64,000 bases of DNA, from positions 8,762,593-8,826,592 of the forward strand of contig CM064690.1 of the NCBI GenBank assembly GCA_032717465.1, read 5' to 3'. Source of the stretch: Coenobita brevimanus. Taxonomy: Eukaryota > Arthropoda > Malacostraca > Decapoda > Coenobitidae. Below are positions 45,988-57,399 of the stretch, in pieces. Position numbers and translations under genes: made by a program. A model generated the notes under the pieces. It did not search any database, had not been told where the DNA came from, and worked only from the letters and a program-made list of their open reading frames with translations. The number at the start of each line of letters is the position of its first letter. Position 1 is the first letter of the stretch.

Positions 45988-46255
45988 GGCGGCTCTCCCA
46001 TCGGCTCAGCCAGTTGCATGAAACTGGTCGCACGGAAAACTGTGTGCCATAGGTCGCGCTGACCAAGGCCAAATAAATATGATTATTAATTATATAAGGT
46101 AATATATATAATATGATATAGATATATACTCTTATATATAATACAATAATATATATTATACTATACTTATTTGGCCTTGGTCCGTGCAACCTGTGGCACG
46201 CAACAATTCAATGCGACCGGTTTTCTGCAACTGGTCGAGCTGGTGAGAGAGCTGC
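45988..46255. repeat. Foldback element with ~90 bp arms and AT-rich loop
   Basis: Arms 45988-46077 and 46166-46255 are imperfect reverse complements, with paired blocks such as GACCAAGGCCAAATAA / TTATTTGGCCTTGGTC. The ~88 bp loop is almost all A and T. MITE-like foldback; no target duplication was defined. Confidence 0.75.
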
Positions 46256-47190
46256 TTAAGGGAGGAGCTTGGCATAGTGAAGGCAAGGGCAGGCGCCGGA
46301 CAGGGGGGGGGGGGTTACGTTATTCATACCGCCAGTGATAATAATTGCCGAACTAGTCTTTGAGATCCATTAGCATTCTACTAAATATTGCATTCTTAAC
46401 AACACTAAACACTTTATTTTCTATGTTGTTTTTACATTGTTACCATAACATATTAATGCACTATATACTGGAATCGCTCCAAGCCTCTCTCTCTCTCACT
46501 CTCTCCTTATATCAGTAATTCCATTTCACAGGGTTATCACTTGATACCAGTATCAGTATAGGTTGAAGAGGAATGCAGTTACCTAACATCTATGTCAAGT
46601 TACAAGTAAGATACCTTCCATATTCACATCATGAATGACACTGACCAGTATACGTTAGAATGATGTTCAGATACTGTTAACGGTTGCTTATTTCCTCGTT
46701 GGTAGTACTTCAGGTAGATGTATTTATGTGTTCTGTGGTGCACCACGAAGAGGTATGTTAAAACAGTGTCACCTCAACAGGCAAAGAGTTTATTTATACT
46801 GCTGCGGAATGTGGCTATTATATCAGCTATGAAATGACTTACCGTATCATATTTCATATGCCTATGGTCATAACAGCACACCTTTATGGTCATTTCACAT
46901 GACTGAATTACACATTACACGGAAAATTGATGGTGAGCAGTGCCGCTTTTGTGTAAGGTCACACATTTACACGCTCATCGAGTCTTCACCAAACAACGTT
47001 ATCTCACATTATAGCAAGAAGAAGACTCCACCGTTACATCACAGTATGCAAAAGCTTCCAGTCATTTGAAGCACAATTGCTACTGATTCATGAATAGCTG
47101 GGACATTTATATCACCATTGCCTGTCATCTTACTTATGTGATTGGTAAATGCAACATAACGAACATAAAATTATCATTACAGGCTGGAAC
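46256..47190. other. Unassigned intergenic stretch
   Basis: Lies in the loop of the third inverted repeat. Short frames only; a G-run at 46302-46312 and a (CT)n trace near 46486-46506. No gene recognised. Confidence 0.5.
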
Positions 47191-47430
47191 ACTTTTTTTT
47201 TTTTTTTTTTTTTTTTTAATCCCATGACCCTAGGCGCTTTAGCGCCCGTCACCGAGGCCCGGGGTGCGAGGATATGTCATTTTGGTTGCTGACTGCCTGC
47301 TACTGAGACTAGGTCATAAGATAAGGGCTTGGTATTTAATAGGAGAAACCCATCTCTTCTAACTGGGGTGGAACCACTTCACACGGATCGGCTGGCGGAA
47401 GCGTTAATTACCACGTCATCCACAGTACTG
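47191..47430 (-). mobile_element. Possible tRNA-derived SINE
   Basis: Read on the minus strand, a ~215 bp body with GTGGTAATTAACG and, ~45 bp later, GGTTCCACCCC. These weakly resemble pol III A and B boxes. It ends in a ~24 bp A-run (T-run at 47193-47217 on the plus strand). No target duplication confirmed. Confidence 0.4.
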
Positions 47431-47693
47431 TTTCACATATTTAATATATATCAACTGTTAAAACAATAGCCGTGTTTGCATTGCAAGCACAGTGATCCAC
47501 GTAATGATTAAGTGATGAGCCGTGGGTTTATCATATAATAATGTAAATGAATACGTTTATAAATATGTAATATATGTAAAGATGCAATTTTTTTAGATTA
47601 TTTTACTTACTGTTTTCAATACTCGCATTATCCAATACTTTCAAGAAGTTCCTTTGAAATTCTTCCGGCTAAAAATTGTCGACCGAATATTGG

Positions 47694-47849
47694 GATGAAC
47701 TCTGACTGAGGTTCACTACGGAAGACGAGAGTTGATGATCCGAACTTTCGTCGAGCATGTACAAACGAACAAACAAATACACTGTTACCAGCACCCGTTA
47801 CCCAGCTCTCGCGGCTAGGTGGCCCAGGTGGAAAGTTTGGCGACTGTAC
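47694..47849 (-). repeat. Right arm of third inverted repeat
   Basis: Reverse complement of 45773-45938. It ends just upstream of the putative first exon of the microprotein gene. Confidence 0.85.
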
Positions 47850-47994
47850 ATGTTGGACGCTGTGAAGCCTCAAAGTTTCGTGTCACTGTTTCATGCGTGA
47901 AGTGAGGTCGATGGGAGATCAAGAGGGACGTGGAAACAGCACTGATTTCACTCTTAGTCCAGCTCTGAGTGAGAGATCAACATTGACGAACTCC
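47850..47994 (+). other. Putative first, non-coding exon of the microprotein gene
   Basis: Balanced base composition compared with the AT-rich flanks. It ends in CTCC|GTGAGTAAG at 47994/47995, a strong 5' splice site. The start is unknown; position 47850 is only the edge of the inverted repeat. A long T-run (48032-48070) follows in the intron. Confidence 0.4.
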
Positions 47995-48030
47995 GTGAGT
48001 AAGAAAAGCAAGTGGTGAACTTAGTATATA

Positions 48031-48071
<41 letters not shown>

Positions 48072-48928
48072 GTAGTTGTCGATGTTATCCATGATTTTTT
48101 TTTTTATTTGTTACATGGTCCGGTTTTAACGATTACTGAAAAGACTTCTGGTCATTGAAATTATTTGGGACTTCATTTTTTTTTTTTTTTATAAGAGGGG
48201 TGGTATGACAGCGTGTTTGTTTGCAGCGAGAATTAAAGATTAAGAATCACTTTGTACTGCTTTAGTTTGTTACTTGAAAGAATTTCGTGAATAATGGTTA
48301 ATCTTAAAATATTAGATCCCTTTACAAGTCTGTACTGTTGTACTGAATGTTTCACAGCTTTTCATGTAAGAAATCTATTGCATAAATTTCCTATATTCTA
48401 CTGTATTCACTTAATTTCTAAGTATGGTAATGGAATTTGCACACAGTGACTTTTCTCTCCTTACTGAAGCTAATGACTGTAGCAAATTTTTGGTTTTTGG
48501 AGCCTGTGTGGGAGAACGTCTCTTAATTAGGCCTTATGTTGCCATGACACCGCATGATAACACAGCCTGCATGATCATTGTCATACATTTTTAAGCTTCT
48601 GAATGCAGGAAATAACTCTGCGCAAATTGGTTATCAGAGAACTGTTCCTCTCGTTATCCAAGTTAGAAGCTGAATGTTAATAGTCTGGGGAGGAAAGGAA
48701 TAAAAATGAAGTTTTGAAGAAAACTGTCAAGGACGAGTTAGTTTTTATCTTTCCTCTATAAAATAACTTTATCGACGTCCGATAAAACAGTGCATGTGTT
48801 AAATGGTACTTATATGCCATATTATCTAATAACCTGTTATACTACGCGTTCTTAGACACTTCTTAAGTTTGGAATGATTAACCATTACATACTCTTCTAT
48901 TTTATATTTTCAACTTCTCGCCGAAAGG

Positions 48929-49099
48929 ATGATGGAGGAGAGGCCACGTCTTGTATTTCTCCGTATGCGGGTCTTCTATGACGAAATGAAGAACGACTGG
49001 TCCTACATGAATGTCTTCTGTATCTTGGCGGGCCTGGTAGCCTGGATCTTCATGGTGTTCCTCTTCTTCCTCTTCATGAGCTACTGGATGTGGCAGTAG
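48929..49099 (+). CDS. Single-pass membrane microprotein, 56 residues
   Basis: ATG at 48929 with a second ATG next to it; stop TAG at 49097-49099. The N-terminal ~28 residues are charged and cytosol-like (MMEERPRLVFLRMRVFYDEM). Residues ~29-52 form one hydrophobic helix (VFCILAGLVAWIFMVFLFF), and the protein ends SYWMWQ. Codon use and GC content stand out from the AT-rich surroundings. A pyrimidine tract and AAAG precede the ATG (acceptor at ~48927), and CTAT|GTAAGG at 49117/49118 may be a donor just past the stop. The layout recalls arthropod and vertebrate membrane micropeptides, but I do not recognise the family; it is the best host-gene candidate in the window. Confidence 0.55.
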   Translation: MMEERPRLVFLRMRVFYDEMKNDWSYMNVFCILAGLVAWIFMVFLFFLFMSYWMWQ

Positions 49100-49951
49100 C
49101 TGGGGCCATTTCCCTATGTAAGGACAGTTAACTAAAGTGACAGACCTTTGAATCCAGTGATTTCTGGGTCTTTTTTTGTAGAATTTCTTGATAAGGGTCT
49201 TCAGGGCAAAAATTTTCTTACCTAGAAATGTTTTCGAGGTAAGATTAAATTAATGTAGCCGGATTTAATGGTTTAAATTTTCAGTGTCATTACTACCACT
49301 ACTATATTCTTTTCGTGTGTGCGTGTGTACGTGTAGATCTGTAATTTGTCAGCCATTTGAACAGCCATAACATTTCCTGAATAAACCCGCATAATAATTT
49401 AAATATTTTCGATTTGCTTCTAGAATAATTAAGTCTTAAATTTCCTACAGTCCGGCCAGTGCTATACTGACTCTAATTTTTCGAGAAATTCGTTGGTCAG
49501 ATTATATTTCTTTAAAATGTTTTTGGAAATCTATGCAGACAAATATCGATAATATAATAACCATGGTCTAGTTGCATCAATGATAATGGAGTTGAAAATG
49601 TCTAACACTGTATTGAATTTTCGTCTAGGATTGTATTATCCTGCATATGTATGGTATGCGACGTAGTTCAGGAACAAAGAGGTAAAATATGGGTGTACTG
49701 TATAATGTACTGTTAAGCTGTACAGAATCCTTGTTAAAGAGAGAACTCCCTCCTTTCTGCCCCCCCAACGATATTGACATACGGTTAGGACAGAATTTCT
49801 AGGTATAATTACCATTGTAATTAAATATCTTCGAAGTGCCATATCTAAATTTCAATTTAAGTTTTAAAGACTTTATTCGTGTATCTTCTCTTTAGACTTT
49901 TTACTATCTTCCTAAAGTTGTGTATACTGATTTTTTTTTTTTCTTTTGCAG

Positions 49952-50235
49952 TGAGGTCATGCCACCAACTATCCAGGAATGTATCGTTCGGACGGCACTC
50001 CATCCACCTAAGTACCACCCACCTCTGCATGACGTTAAGGTCTACGTGATACTGGACCTTCTTTAACAATTCGCTTGTACTGACATGATTTTTAAATCCA
50101 ACTTTTAAATTATAGGTACCACGAATTTTTAATTTCTTATTTTTAAAATCTACTTGTTTTTAACAACTTTGTAAAACTAAATCGGTAGTGGATGGAGTTT
50201 GCCTGATGTCGGAATAAACAATGGAAATGAGTAAG
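49952..50235 (+). other. Putative 3' UTR exon with poly(A) signal
   Basis: A classic 3' splice site (T-run, TTCTTTTGCAG) ends at 49951. The following ~280 bp contain AATAAA at 50213-50218. If joined to the exon ending at 49117 this would be the terminal, non-coding exon. It contains a short open end (HATNYPGMYRSDGTPST then stop) that could be coding in another isoform. Confidence 0.4.
50213..50218 (+). terminator. Polyadenylation signal AATAAA
   Basis: Canonical hexamer ~260 bp after the putative acceptor at 49951. Confidence 0.4.
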
Positions 50236-50742
50236 TGTCTTTCAGTATCCTTCAAAAAGAGATTTTTTTTTTTTTTTTAACATTCGCATGATTTAGTAAT
50301 ATGGCTAGAATGTGGTACTGAATGCAAGCATTTATTTAAATGTACTATCATGAACAAAAGTTCGTTCCCCCAACCAACCACTGTGTTAATCCGAAACACC
50401 TGAAGATTGATAAACGAAGCATCTGAAAGTGCCATTTTCACCCAACAGATGGCGCCCAATAAAGTTTGAGGGGGGACAGGGAGGTTGGGAGAGGGATATG
50501 CGACGAGAGGATTTGTATGTGGATGCAGATTAAGTAGCTTAACCAGATGAATTGGTTACGATTGTTACCGATGGATTACAATAAGAATGATAATGTTCGG
50601 TAATAATTGTGTGGTAAACCTTGTAGCAGCAACAGTGGTAGAGTTTTAATGACTAGAAATGTACAGGAATTGCGCAATTTGTGTTAAAGCAGGGGCATAT
50701 AATACTTAATATGCAGTATTAGCGATTTTAATTAATAATGTA
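50236..50742. other. Unassigned intergenic stretch
   Basis: T-run at 50263-50278; no gene recognised. Confidence 0.5.
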
Positions 50743-51119
50743 CAGTTGGCCGCACTCCCGCGAGGGCCACCTTAATGTTGTCAACGCTGGCCGAGATAGT
50801 AACCGCGAATCATTAGTAGTGAGCTCTGATCGAAGCATTCACAGGACTGAGGGAGGGAGCGGGTTTGAGGTGGGTAGGTGGGTGCCTGTACACGAGAGGC
50901 GAGATATGACGATTGTTGAGGCGACAGAAAAGTGTAATATTTATTTATTTTTATTTATTTATTTATTTTTTTTTGGTGTTACTTTTGCCACTCTCTCTCT
51001 GTAAGACTCTCTCTTACTGGCTGTGGATGCTTCGAACGCATCTCTCTACTAGTGTTTCAGAGTAAATATCTTGGCCAGCGTTGACAACGCTGTGGCCCTC
51101 TCGGGAGTGCGGCCAGCTG
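50743..51119. mobile_element. Tc1/mariner-type MITE
   Basis: 377 bp element flanked by TA on both sides (50741-50742, 51120-51121). The terminal inverted repeats (50743-50798 and ~51072-51119) begin CAGTTGGCCGCACTCCCG and CAGCTGGCCGCACTCCCG and extend to GTTGTCAACGCTGGCC, with a small indel. The CAGT-type start and TA target are usual for Tc1/mariner MITEs. No transposase inside; it has a (TTTA)n run near 50939-50972. Confidence 0.8.
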
Positions 51120-51289
51120 TACAGTAATTGCGGTATTTGTTTCAATGTCAATGGATCATCAGCTTTCAGACGACATGTTGTACCAAACAATTTCTCTTAA
51201 AAAATGTTAGACCTTACTCCACATAAGCAAACATAGTGAATCTCTCAAATAACCAAATAAATAGCAAACTTGGGTATATCGCCAACAAA

Positions 51290-51875
51290 TGTTGCCAACG
51301 CCCTACCAAACAGTATTTCAGGAACTGTTGCTGAAATGTACCTACGGTTATACCTGGCAGGTTTCCTTCAACCTCGGGTCAGCGTAAGTGGTGTTCATTT
51401 TTCTTTGTTTCCCACTTTACTCCATTGACGGGCTACTTTAGTGAGCAAAAATAGCATTGCAGTTTTCTTCTCTTGGTAAACTAGCCCCTTCAGTGAGGTA
51501 AACTGTAAAAGAAAAATGTATATAGTTATTGTTTGCCCGAATCTCGGCCGAGGCAAACTTCTTAGCGTTACCTTGGCCTTGTTCTGACTCGACTGGCGCG
51601 GGTGTAAGTCAATACATGAACACTATCAGCTTCCTTGACTCGTTAAATAGGTCTAGTAATCCTGCAGTAACAAGTTTTTCACTTAATTATTAACTGCAAA
51701 AAATAAAAACTATGTTTACAACTTGGTAAATAAAACAAATACCTTACTAGAAGTATTGTGGGTCTTGCATTGTCTGATACCCGTGACTGGTTACTGTGTG
51801 TCAGGATCACCCAAAAACGGGTGGATGACTATCCAGGAGTGAAGATCTTCGTCTCTCATCACTCTCTTGTAGAAA
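51290..51875 (+). repeat. Unnamed repeat family, copy A (left part)
   Basis: Matches 56060-56660 in inverted orientation and, more weakly, 55270-55920 in direct orientation. Shared blocks: TTGACGGGCTACTTTAGTG, CGTGACTGGTTACTGTGTGTCAGGATCACCC and ACTATCCAGGAGTGA. Interrupted by the ORF1-only LINE at 51876; resumes at ~54943. Confidence 0.8.
51863..51875 (+). repeat. Target-site duplication, left copy
   Basis: TCTCTTGTAGAAA, repeated directly after the element's tail near 54930-54943. The uninterrupted inverted copy at ~56005-56017 has a single TTTCTTGTAGAAA. Confidence 0.85.
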
Positions 51876-52583
51876 CCTCCACCCGATCCCTTTCTCGTTG
51901 CCATCGTGGGGGGCTTGGGCGGCCTCGACTGGGGCTTGATGTGTGGTGAGCTCTAGCAGGGTACCTTCTTTCCCTTCACAGACATGGAGGCCTGGTTGCA
52001 AGATGGTCTTATAGTCCATTCTGCTCTCCCCCCCTCCTTGGGCCCCAGTCGTTGCCTCAACTAATTTTGCAAGGCACTTTTCTTTTTCTATCACTTCTTC
52101 TTTCGTTTTCCCCCCGTCTCCCTCTATCCTATCATTTGGCTTTAAATGGTGTGGACTTACCACATTCATCAAAATTCTCATCATTGACCATGAATAAGTT
52201 GTAACGGGAAGGACTGGGTGTGCCCTTGGGCTATTGTCTCGGCCAGTGGTGGGGGTCATGGTGGTTCGGCACCACCCCAGTGTGCGGACCTCTGCAGAGG
52301 GACCCTCTGTGTAGGCGGGACCACCGCTGGGCTGCGGCTGTCGGCTCCAGGGGTGCCGTGGCTCGGCGGCGGGACTCTTGGTCACTGGCCAGTGACCCTT
52401 CACTGTGCAGGGAACCTTTGTTCTCTGACGCAGCATTGCTATCCCTTCCAGGGTAGGGTAAGGGGTGGACACCGGAGTTTGACCACCACTGGGGTCATTG
52501 GCCGGGCCTCTAGACTTGGGGTTTCTCCCATAATGTCTTTTTTTCAACCGTCATGATGAGCCTTTTCTGTTTCATATACCATT

Positions 52584-54443
52584 ATGGATTTGGATATTAG
52601 TTCCCCCTCCCCCGATTCTGCTGCCGACCTGACCCAGGTAAAGACCTCTGCTTCTCTTTGGGACGTCCCACTGACTACCTCTACTTTTCCGTCTCTTTTC
52701 TCCTCCTCCTCGCCTCCTTCCTCTTCTACTCTCCAATTTCTGCCCAGTCCTCCTCTGCTAGCTTCTCCTCTATCATTACTCTAGAACCTTATCTTCCTCT
52801 TACCTCATCTACCTTTTCCACGCTTATTTCTCGTCCTTGTCCACCTCTGCTCCCATTTCCTAAGCAAACACAACATGACAAATTCCAAGCTTTGTTCAGC
52901 CCCCAGACCTGGACCAAGTTTTTTGGCATTCCCTCAACTGCCCCTCTAGCAGGCGATGACCTGCTTTTTAAGTGTTGCCTATTGAAGCAGGTGGGCAAAG
53001 ATGTCCAATTTATGTCTCGTCCAGATGGCTCTCGTATTGTAACAGTTCAGTCCATAGAACAAGCGACTGCCATGACCAGTTTACTTAGTCCTGCCGGTAC
53101 ACTGATTATTGTAACTGAAAATGTTCCCCTCAAATCTTGTATAGCAACAGTCTTGGTTCCCACTTATGTCGGTCTTGGTGACCATCAGTGGCCAGAGTGT
53201 TCTCCTCTTATCTAGAAGATTTTAGAACTCCAGGGTCATAAAGTTGTTACGGTACAGTGTTACTCATTTCCTCCTACGCATCGCCGCCACTCTTCTATAA
53301 TATTGCAAAAATCCGTTTCGACAGCCGTACCTTACCTACCACTGTTATGCTTGGTGGTCTCAAGCTAAACGTTAAAGAATCTCCCCCAGTCCCTCGTCAA
53401 TGCCGTGCTTGCTGGAAGTTTGGACACCCCCTGAAATTTTGCAGATCCACTCCTATGTGCCGCCTTTGTTCATCTTCAGATCATAAGGATGATGAATGCC
53501 ACTCGAATCATCACTTCTGTCCTAATTGTAAAGGTAAGCATACCGCTACTGACCGTCATTGCCCTTCGTACAAAATTGAATATGAGGTTCTCCAAATCCA
53601 ACTGTCCACTGGACTCCGCCGAGCTGAAGCTCGCCAGGAAGCACGACGTCAAGGCTATACAGATGCTACTGTCACAGCCTATCGTCACCATTCTTCTGTT
53701 GCAACCTTAGATGTCTTTGTCACTTCTTCGTCTTTTTCCTCGTTTTCTTTAAAGCCTTCTTGTTCTCTTTCTGCAGCCCAACATTTGTCCGTTTCTCTCT
53801 CAACCACCTCTTGCCCTTCTTCGTCCACCCCTATTCCGTTATCAAATTCCTTTTCAGTTCTCAGTTCCTCTACTTCCACCTCTCCTCTACCCCACCCACG
53901 CCTCTCTCACCCTGCCACTCTCCTTCAGTCGGTCAAGAAACGTAAATCCCATCGTGGGTCGCGTCCTGTTCCCCAAAAGCGCTGCATGCCTCCTCTTTCC
54001 TCCAGATCTGACTTCTGTCCACTTCGTCATGCATCTTCGGGTGACAGTTCTCCAGAAACTATCCAGAAACTTGCACGGTTTCTTCAGGATACTTCTTCAC
54101 CATCGTTACTGCTGCAACCGTCCCCATTTCAACTTCTGCAATTACCGTTTCTGCTGATGTTCACTCCCCTCCTCTCACTCTTCCTTCCACTCCTCTTTCC
54201 CCTGAGGCTGCAGCCTCTACATCCTCTACTTCATCCGTAATCTCTCCGTTACCTCCACCTTTCTCTTCTTCCCCCATCTCAACTTCAAGTGAGCCTATCG
54301 TCAAATCCCTTTTAGACTTTTCTTTGCCTCCAGAGGAAGAAACCCTCTTCCCTCGCCGCTGTTCTTCTTTGCCCGAGTCATGCCCTTCCACCACTCGGAT
54401 CTCCAGTGGTTCTTCGATACCCACTATCCTTACTCAAAGGTAG
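52584..54443 (+). pseudogene. LINE ORF1 (zinc-knuckle nucleic-acid-binding protein), copy 2
   Basis: ATG at 52584 (MDLDISSPSPDSAADLTQ). A frameshift near 52660-52780 joins to FQALFSPQTWTKFFGIPST and GKDVQFMSRPDGSRIVTVQS. After a break near 53215 the frame resumes at 53257. Three zinc knuckles are intact: CRACWKFGHPLKFC and CRLCSSSDHKDDEC (both CX2CX4HX4C) and CPNCKGKHTATDRHC. A Ser/Thr/Pro-rich tail follows, ending with IPTILTQR and a stop at 54441-54443. Better preserved than copy 1 in the knuckles. Confidence 0.82.
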
Positions 54444-54574
54444 CCTCTTCAACAACAAACATAGTCCAGTAGAAAGTCTTTCTGTAGAGTCAGGTTATCC
54501 TTTTCTTTATAGATGTCGCGCATTACTTTCTCTTCGCTGTTTCTTGAGACATCGGTTTCAGTCTTCTTCGGTGC

Positions 54575-54870
54575 TCAAAATACATTCCTTTATTTTCCTC
54601 CTGTACCATACTTTCCCCTATTTTCCTCCTTTACCATAATTTCCCTTATTTTCCTCCTTTACCATAATTTCCCTTATTTTCCTCCTTTACCATAATTTCC
54701 CTTATTTTCCTCCTTTACCATAATTTCCCTTATTTTCATCCTTTACCATAATTTCCTTTATTTTCATCCTTTACCATAATTTCCCTTATTTTCATCCTTT
54801 ACCATAATTTCCCTTATTTTCATCCTTTACCATAATTTCCCTTATTTTCATCCTATACCATATTTTCATC
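54575..54870 (+). repeat. VNTR of ~27 bp units in LINE 3' region
   Basis: About ten units of TTTACCATAATTTCCCTTATTTTCCTCC with C/A variation. Same unit as at 32935-33060. Confidence 0.9.
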
Positions 54871-55269
54871 GTGATGCGACTTAGTGCCATATGGTCTTTG
54901 TTACCTAGTGCTACCTTCTCATTTCATTTCTCTTGTAGAAATGTTCTGTATTTGTTTATGGTGAGGCCGGGGAAGCTGGGAGAGGTCGATGCCATGACAT
55001 TAAGCTTAGGTGTATGTGACACGTGTTACTATTATAATTGTTATGTTATTCAAATCCCCATAAGCAACCATCCCTCTGAGAACCTCTTACACAGAACAAT
55101 AATTTATTTGCTCTTATGTTTCGTTCATTCCACCCATTATCAGCCCAAGGTAATTTGGTCTATCTGTTATAATGGGATTAACATCACATTGTGAATATTG
55201 CGAACATATGTGACCCACAGCCCACCCTAACCCGTTGTGTGTATGTAGCCTATTGCAGGAAATGGTGCC

Positions 55270-55920
55270 TTAAGATGTGGTCATACTGGCAGGTTCCCAT
55301 CAACCACCAGTCAGTTTAACTAGCAAGAGTTATACATTTTTCTTTCTCCCCCACTGACGGGCTACTTGATTGTGGAAATAAACTATTATAATATTCCCTC
55401 AGTCAAGTAGCAATTTCAATGGGGTATATTTACAAACAATGAAAATATGAATACAGACGTTCTGGCCAGCCCAGTCCTTGGTTGAGGGAAACTGCCAATG
55501 TAAGCCCAGCTTTGGCGCTGGTGGGATGGCCAGCCCATACATGGGGCAGACTCTACCAGTGTGATGATATTGCAATTGTAAAAGTTATTCGCTCGGTAAT
55601 ATCACAATGTAAAGTAAAATAAAAACGTGAGGTCCACAAATTATGTAATAACACAGAAGTTAGTCCAAGTCTGTTAGAGGTCTTTATTTATGACGCACGT
55701 GACTGGTTATTACATGTCGGGACCACGCATAGACAGGTGGTTGACTGTCCAGGAGAGATGGTCTGCCTGTCCCTCATAAACCTCCTTCGTTCTTCCTACA
55801 TCCTCTGTCTGGCTATACCTTGTAAAACATGTTTGCATGTGTGTTTGTGCGATTCGGTTGCTATGACAGTTGTCTTGTTATCAACATATCAACATCTGGT
55901 GAATAAGCTACATAATCTCT
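55270..55920 (+). repeat. Unnamed repeat family, copy C
   Basis: Direct-orientation, more diverged copy of 51290-51875, lacking the LINE. Shares the GACGGGCTACTTGA block, the CGTGACTGGTTATTACATGTCGGGACCACGC block and GACTGTCCAGGAGAGATGGTC. Confidence 0.65.
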
Positions 55921-55939
55921 GCCCCCATACAAACTTACA

Positions 55940-56660
55940 ATCGTGGCATTGGCCTCTCCCAACCTCCCCGCCCCCGTCATAAACAAATACAGAAATCAAC
56001 ATTTCTACAAGAAATAGACAAAGGAGTGTGATGAGAGACGTGAAGACCATCACTCCTGGATAGTTAACCCCCTGTTTATGGGTGATCCTGATATGCAATA
56101 ACCAGTCACGTTTATCATAGACAATTTAAGACCCACAACATACATTTAGTAAGGTATTTTTCTTACATATGTTGTGGACATCACGTTTTTATTATTGCAA
56201 AGATGATAATGGACTGAAAAAACTTATGTAACTGCAGGATTACTAGACCTATTTAATTAGTCTAGGAAGCTGACAGTGTCTGCACCATGTATGAACTGTC
56301 TATTACACACACACCAGTCTAGTCTGAATAAGGCTAAGGTTAGGCTGACAGGTTTACCTCAACTAAGGTTCGGGCAAACAATGACTATAGTCTTCATAAT
56401 ATGCCTTTTTATTTTTTTTTACCGTTTACGTCACTGAAGGTGCTAGTTTACTAAGAGGAAAAAAACTACAATGCTATTTTTGCCCACTAAATTAGCCCGT
56501 CAATGGGGTAGAGTGGGAAACAAAGAAAAATGGACACCACTTTTGTTATGTTGACTCGAGGTTGAGGGAAACCTGACAGGTGTAACAGTAGGTGTATTTC
56601 AGCCACTAACTGCAATACACTTAGTATTTGGTGAGGGGGAGGCAACATTTGTTGACGATA
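55940..56660 (-). repeat. Unnamed repeat family, copy B (empty site)
   Basis: Inverted copy of 51290-51875 joined without interruption to sequence matching 54943-55000. It therefore shows the target before LINE insertion. Open frames inside are short and not conserved as protein. Confidence 0.8.
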
Positions 56661-57399
56661 TAGGCTACACATAAGTGAGCGATGTATTTGCTTATCTGCT
56701 AGATATTTACTATGTGTTGGTAGTGTGTGGAATCAAATCAGTTGTCTTACAACAGACAAACTAAACTGATTGGTAAACCAGGTTGTCTGAATGCTGGCAG
56801 CCCCCTTCCACATCTACTCACCGCAACTCCGTCATCCAGACTTAGGCAACCCCCTCCCCCCCCACACACACACAGTATCCACGCACTTTTCTTTGCGGTA
56901 ATATGATGCTCTTCACTGCTGCTGTTCAGTTTTCATTGCTTTCTGCATCTAAAATCCAGGCTCTGGTTGGTGGAGGTTGGACCCTTAAGTTCCTTGCACA
57001 TGTATTAAGACTTCACCCCTGCAAGTATAATGACGTCTAAATATTTTGCTCATTATTAGTGCGATTTTACTTGGTAACTTATTATCTATAATACTACTGA
57101 ATAAACCCCTGCCATCTTGAGCTCATTCGTACACCACAATCTTTCGTTATATAAGTACTCTGTAACTTTCTCAATAATAGATATCAAATCAAATTAAAAC
57201 TCATGTTAGATTGTCTGGTGGTAGTCAGATAATTATGTATTACCACGTAATCATGATTATGAGGACACTGTGTTATGGAACGTTTATGCCAAAAGAATGA
57301 TGGATGTCGGGTAGGGCAACCATTGTCTTAGTATGTGGTATGTCTTCCATCCTTTTTAGGTTAAGCCTCCTGAAATTCTTATGTGCACTACAACAGTAA
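56661..57399. other. Unassigned intergenic stretch
   Basis: Contains a C-run and (CA)n trace near 56852-56872. No gene recognised. Confidence 0.5.

Larger units (their letters stand above)
51876..54930 (+). mobile_element. ORF1-only LINE, copy 2
   Basis: Plus-strand sister of the element at 32520-35846, flanked by a 13 bp target duplication. It has the same 5' UTR (matching from CTCGTTGCC at ~51894), the same ORF1 from 52584, a VNTR (54575-54870) and a 3' end TGCGACTTAGTGCCATATGG with a TTTCATTTC tail. It has no endonuclease or RT and lacks the extra 3' end found in copy 1. Shared absence of ORF2 in two separately inserted copies points to a non-autonomous lineage. Confidence 0.87.
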
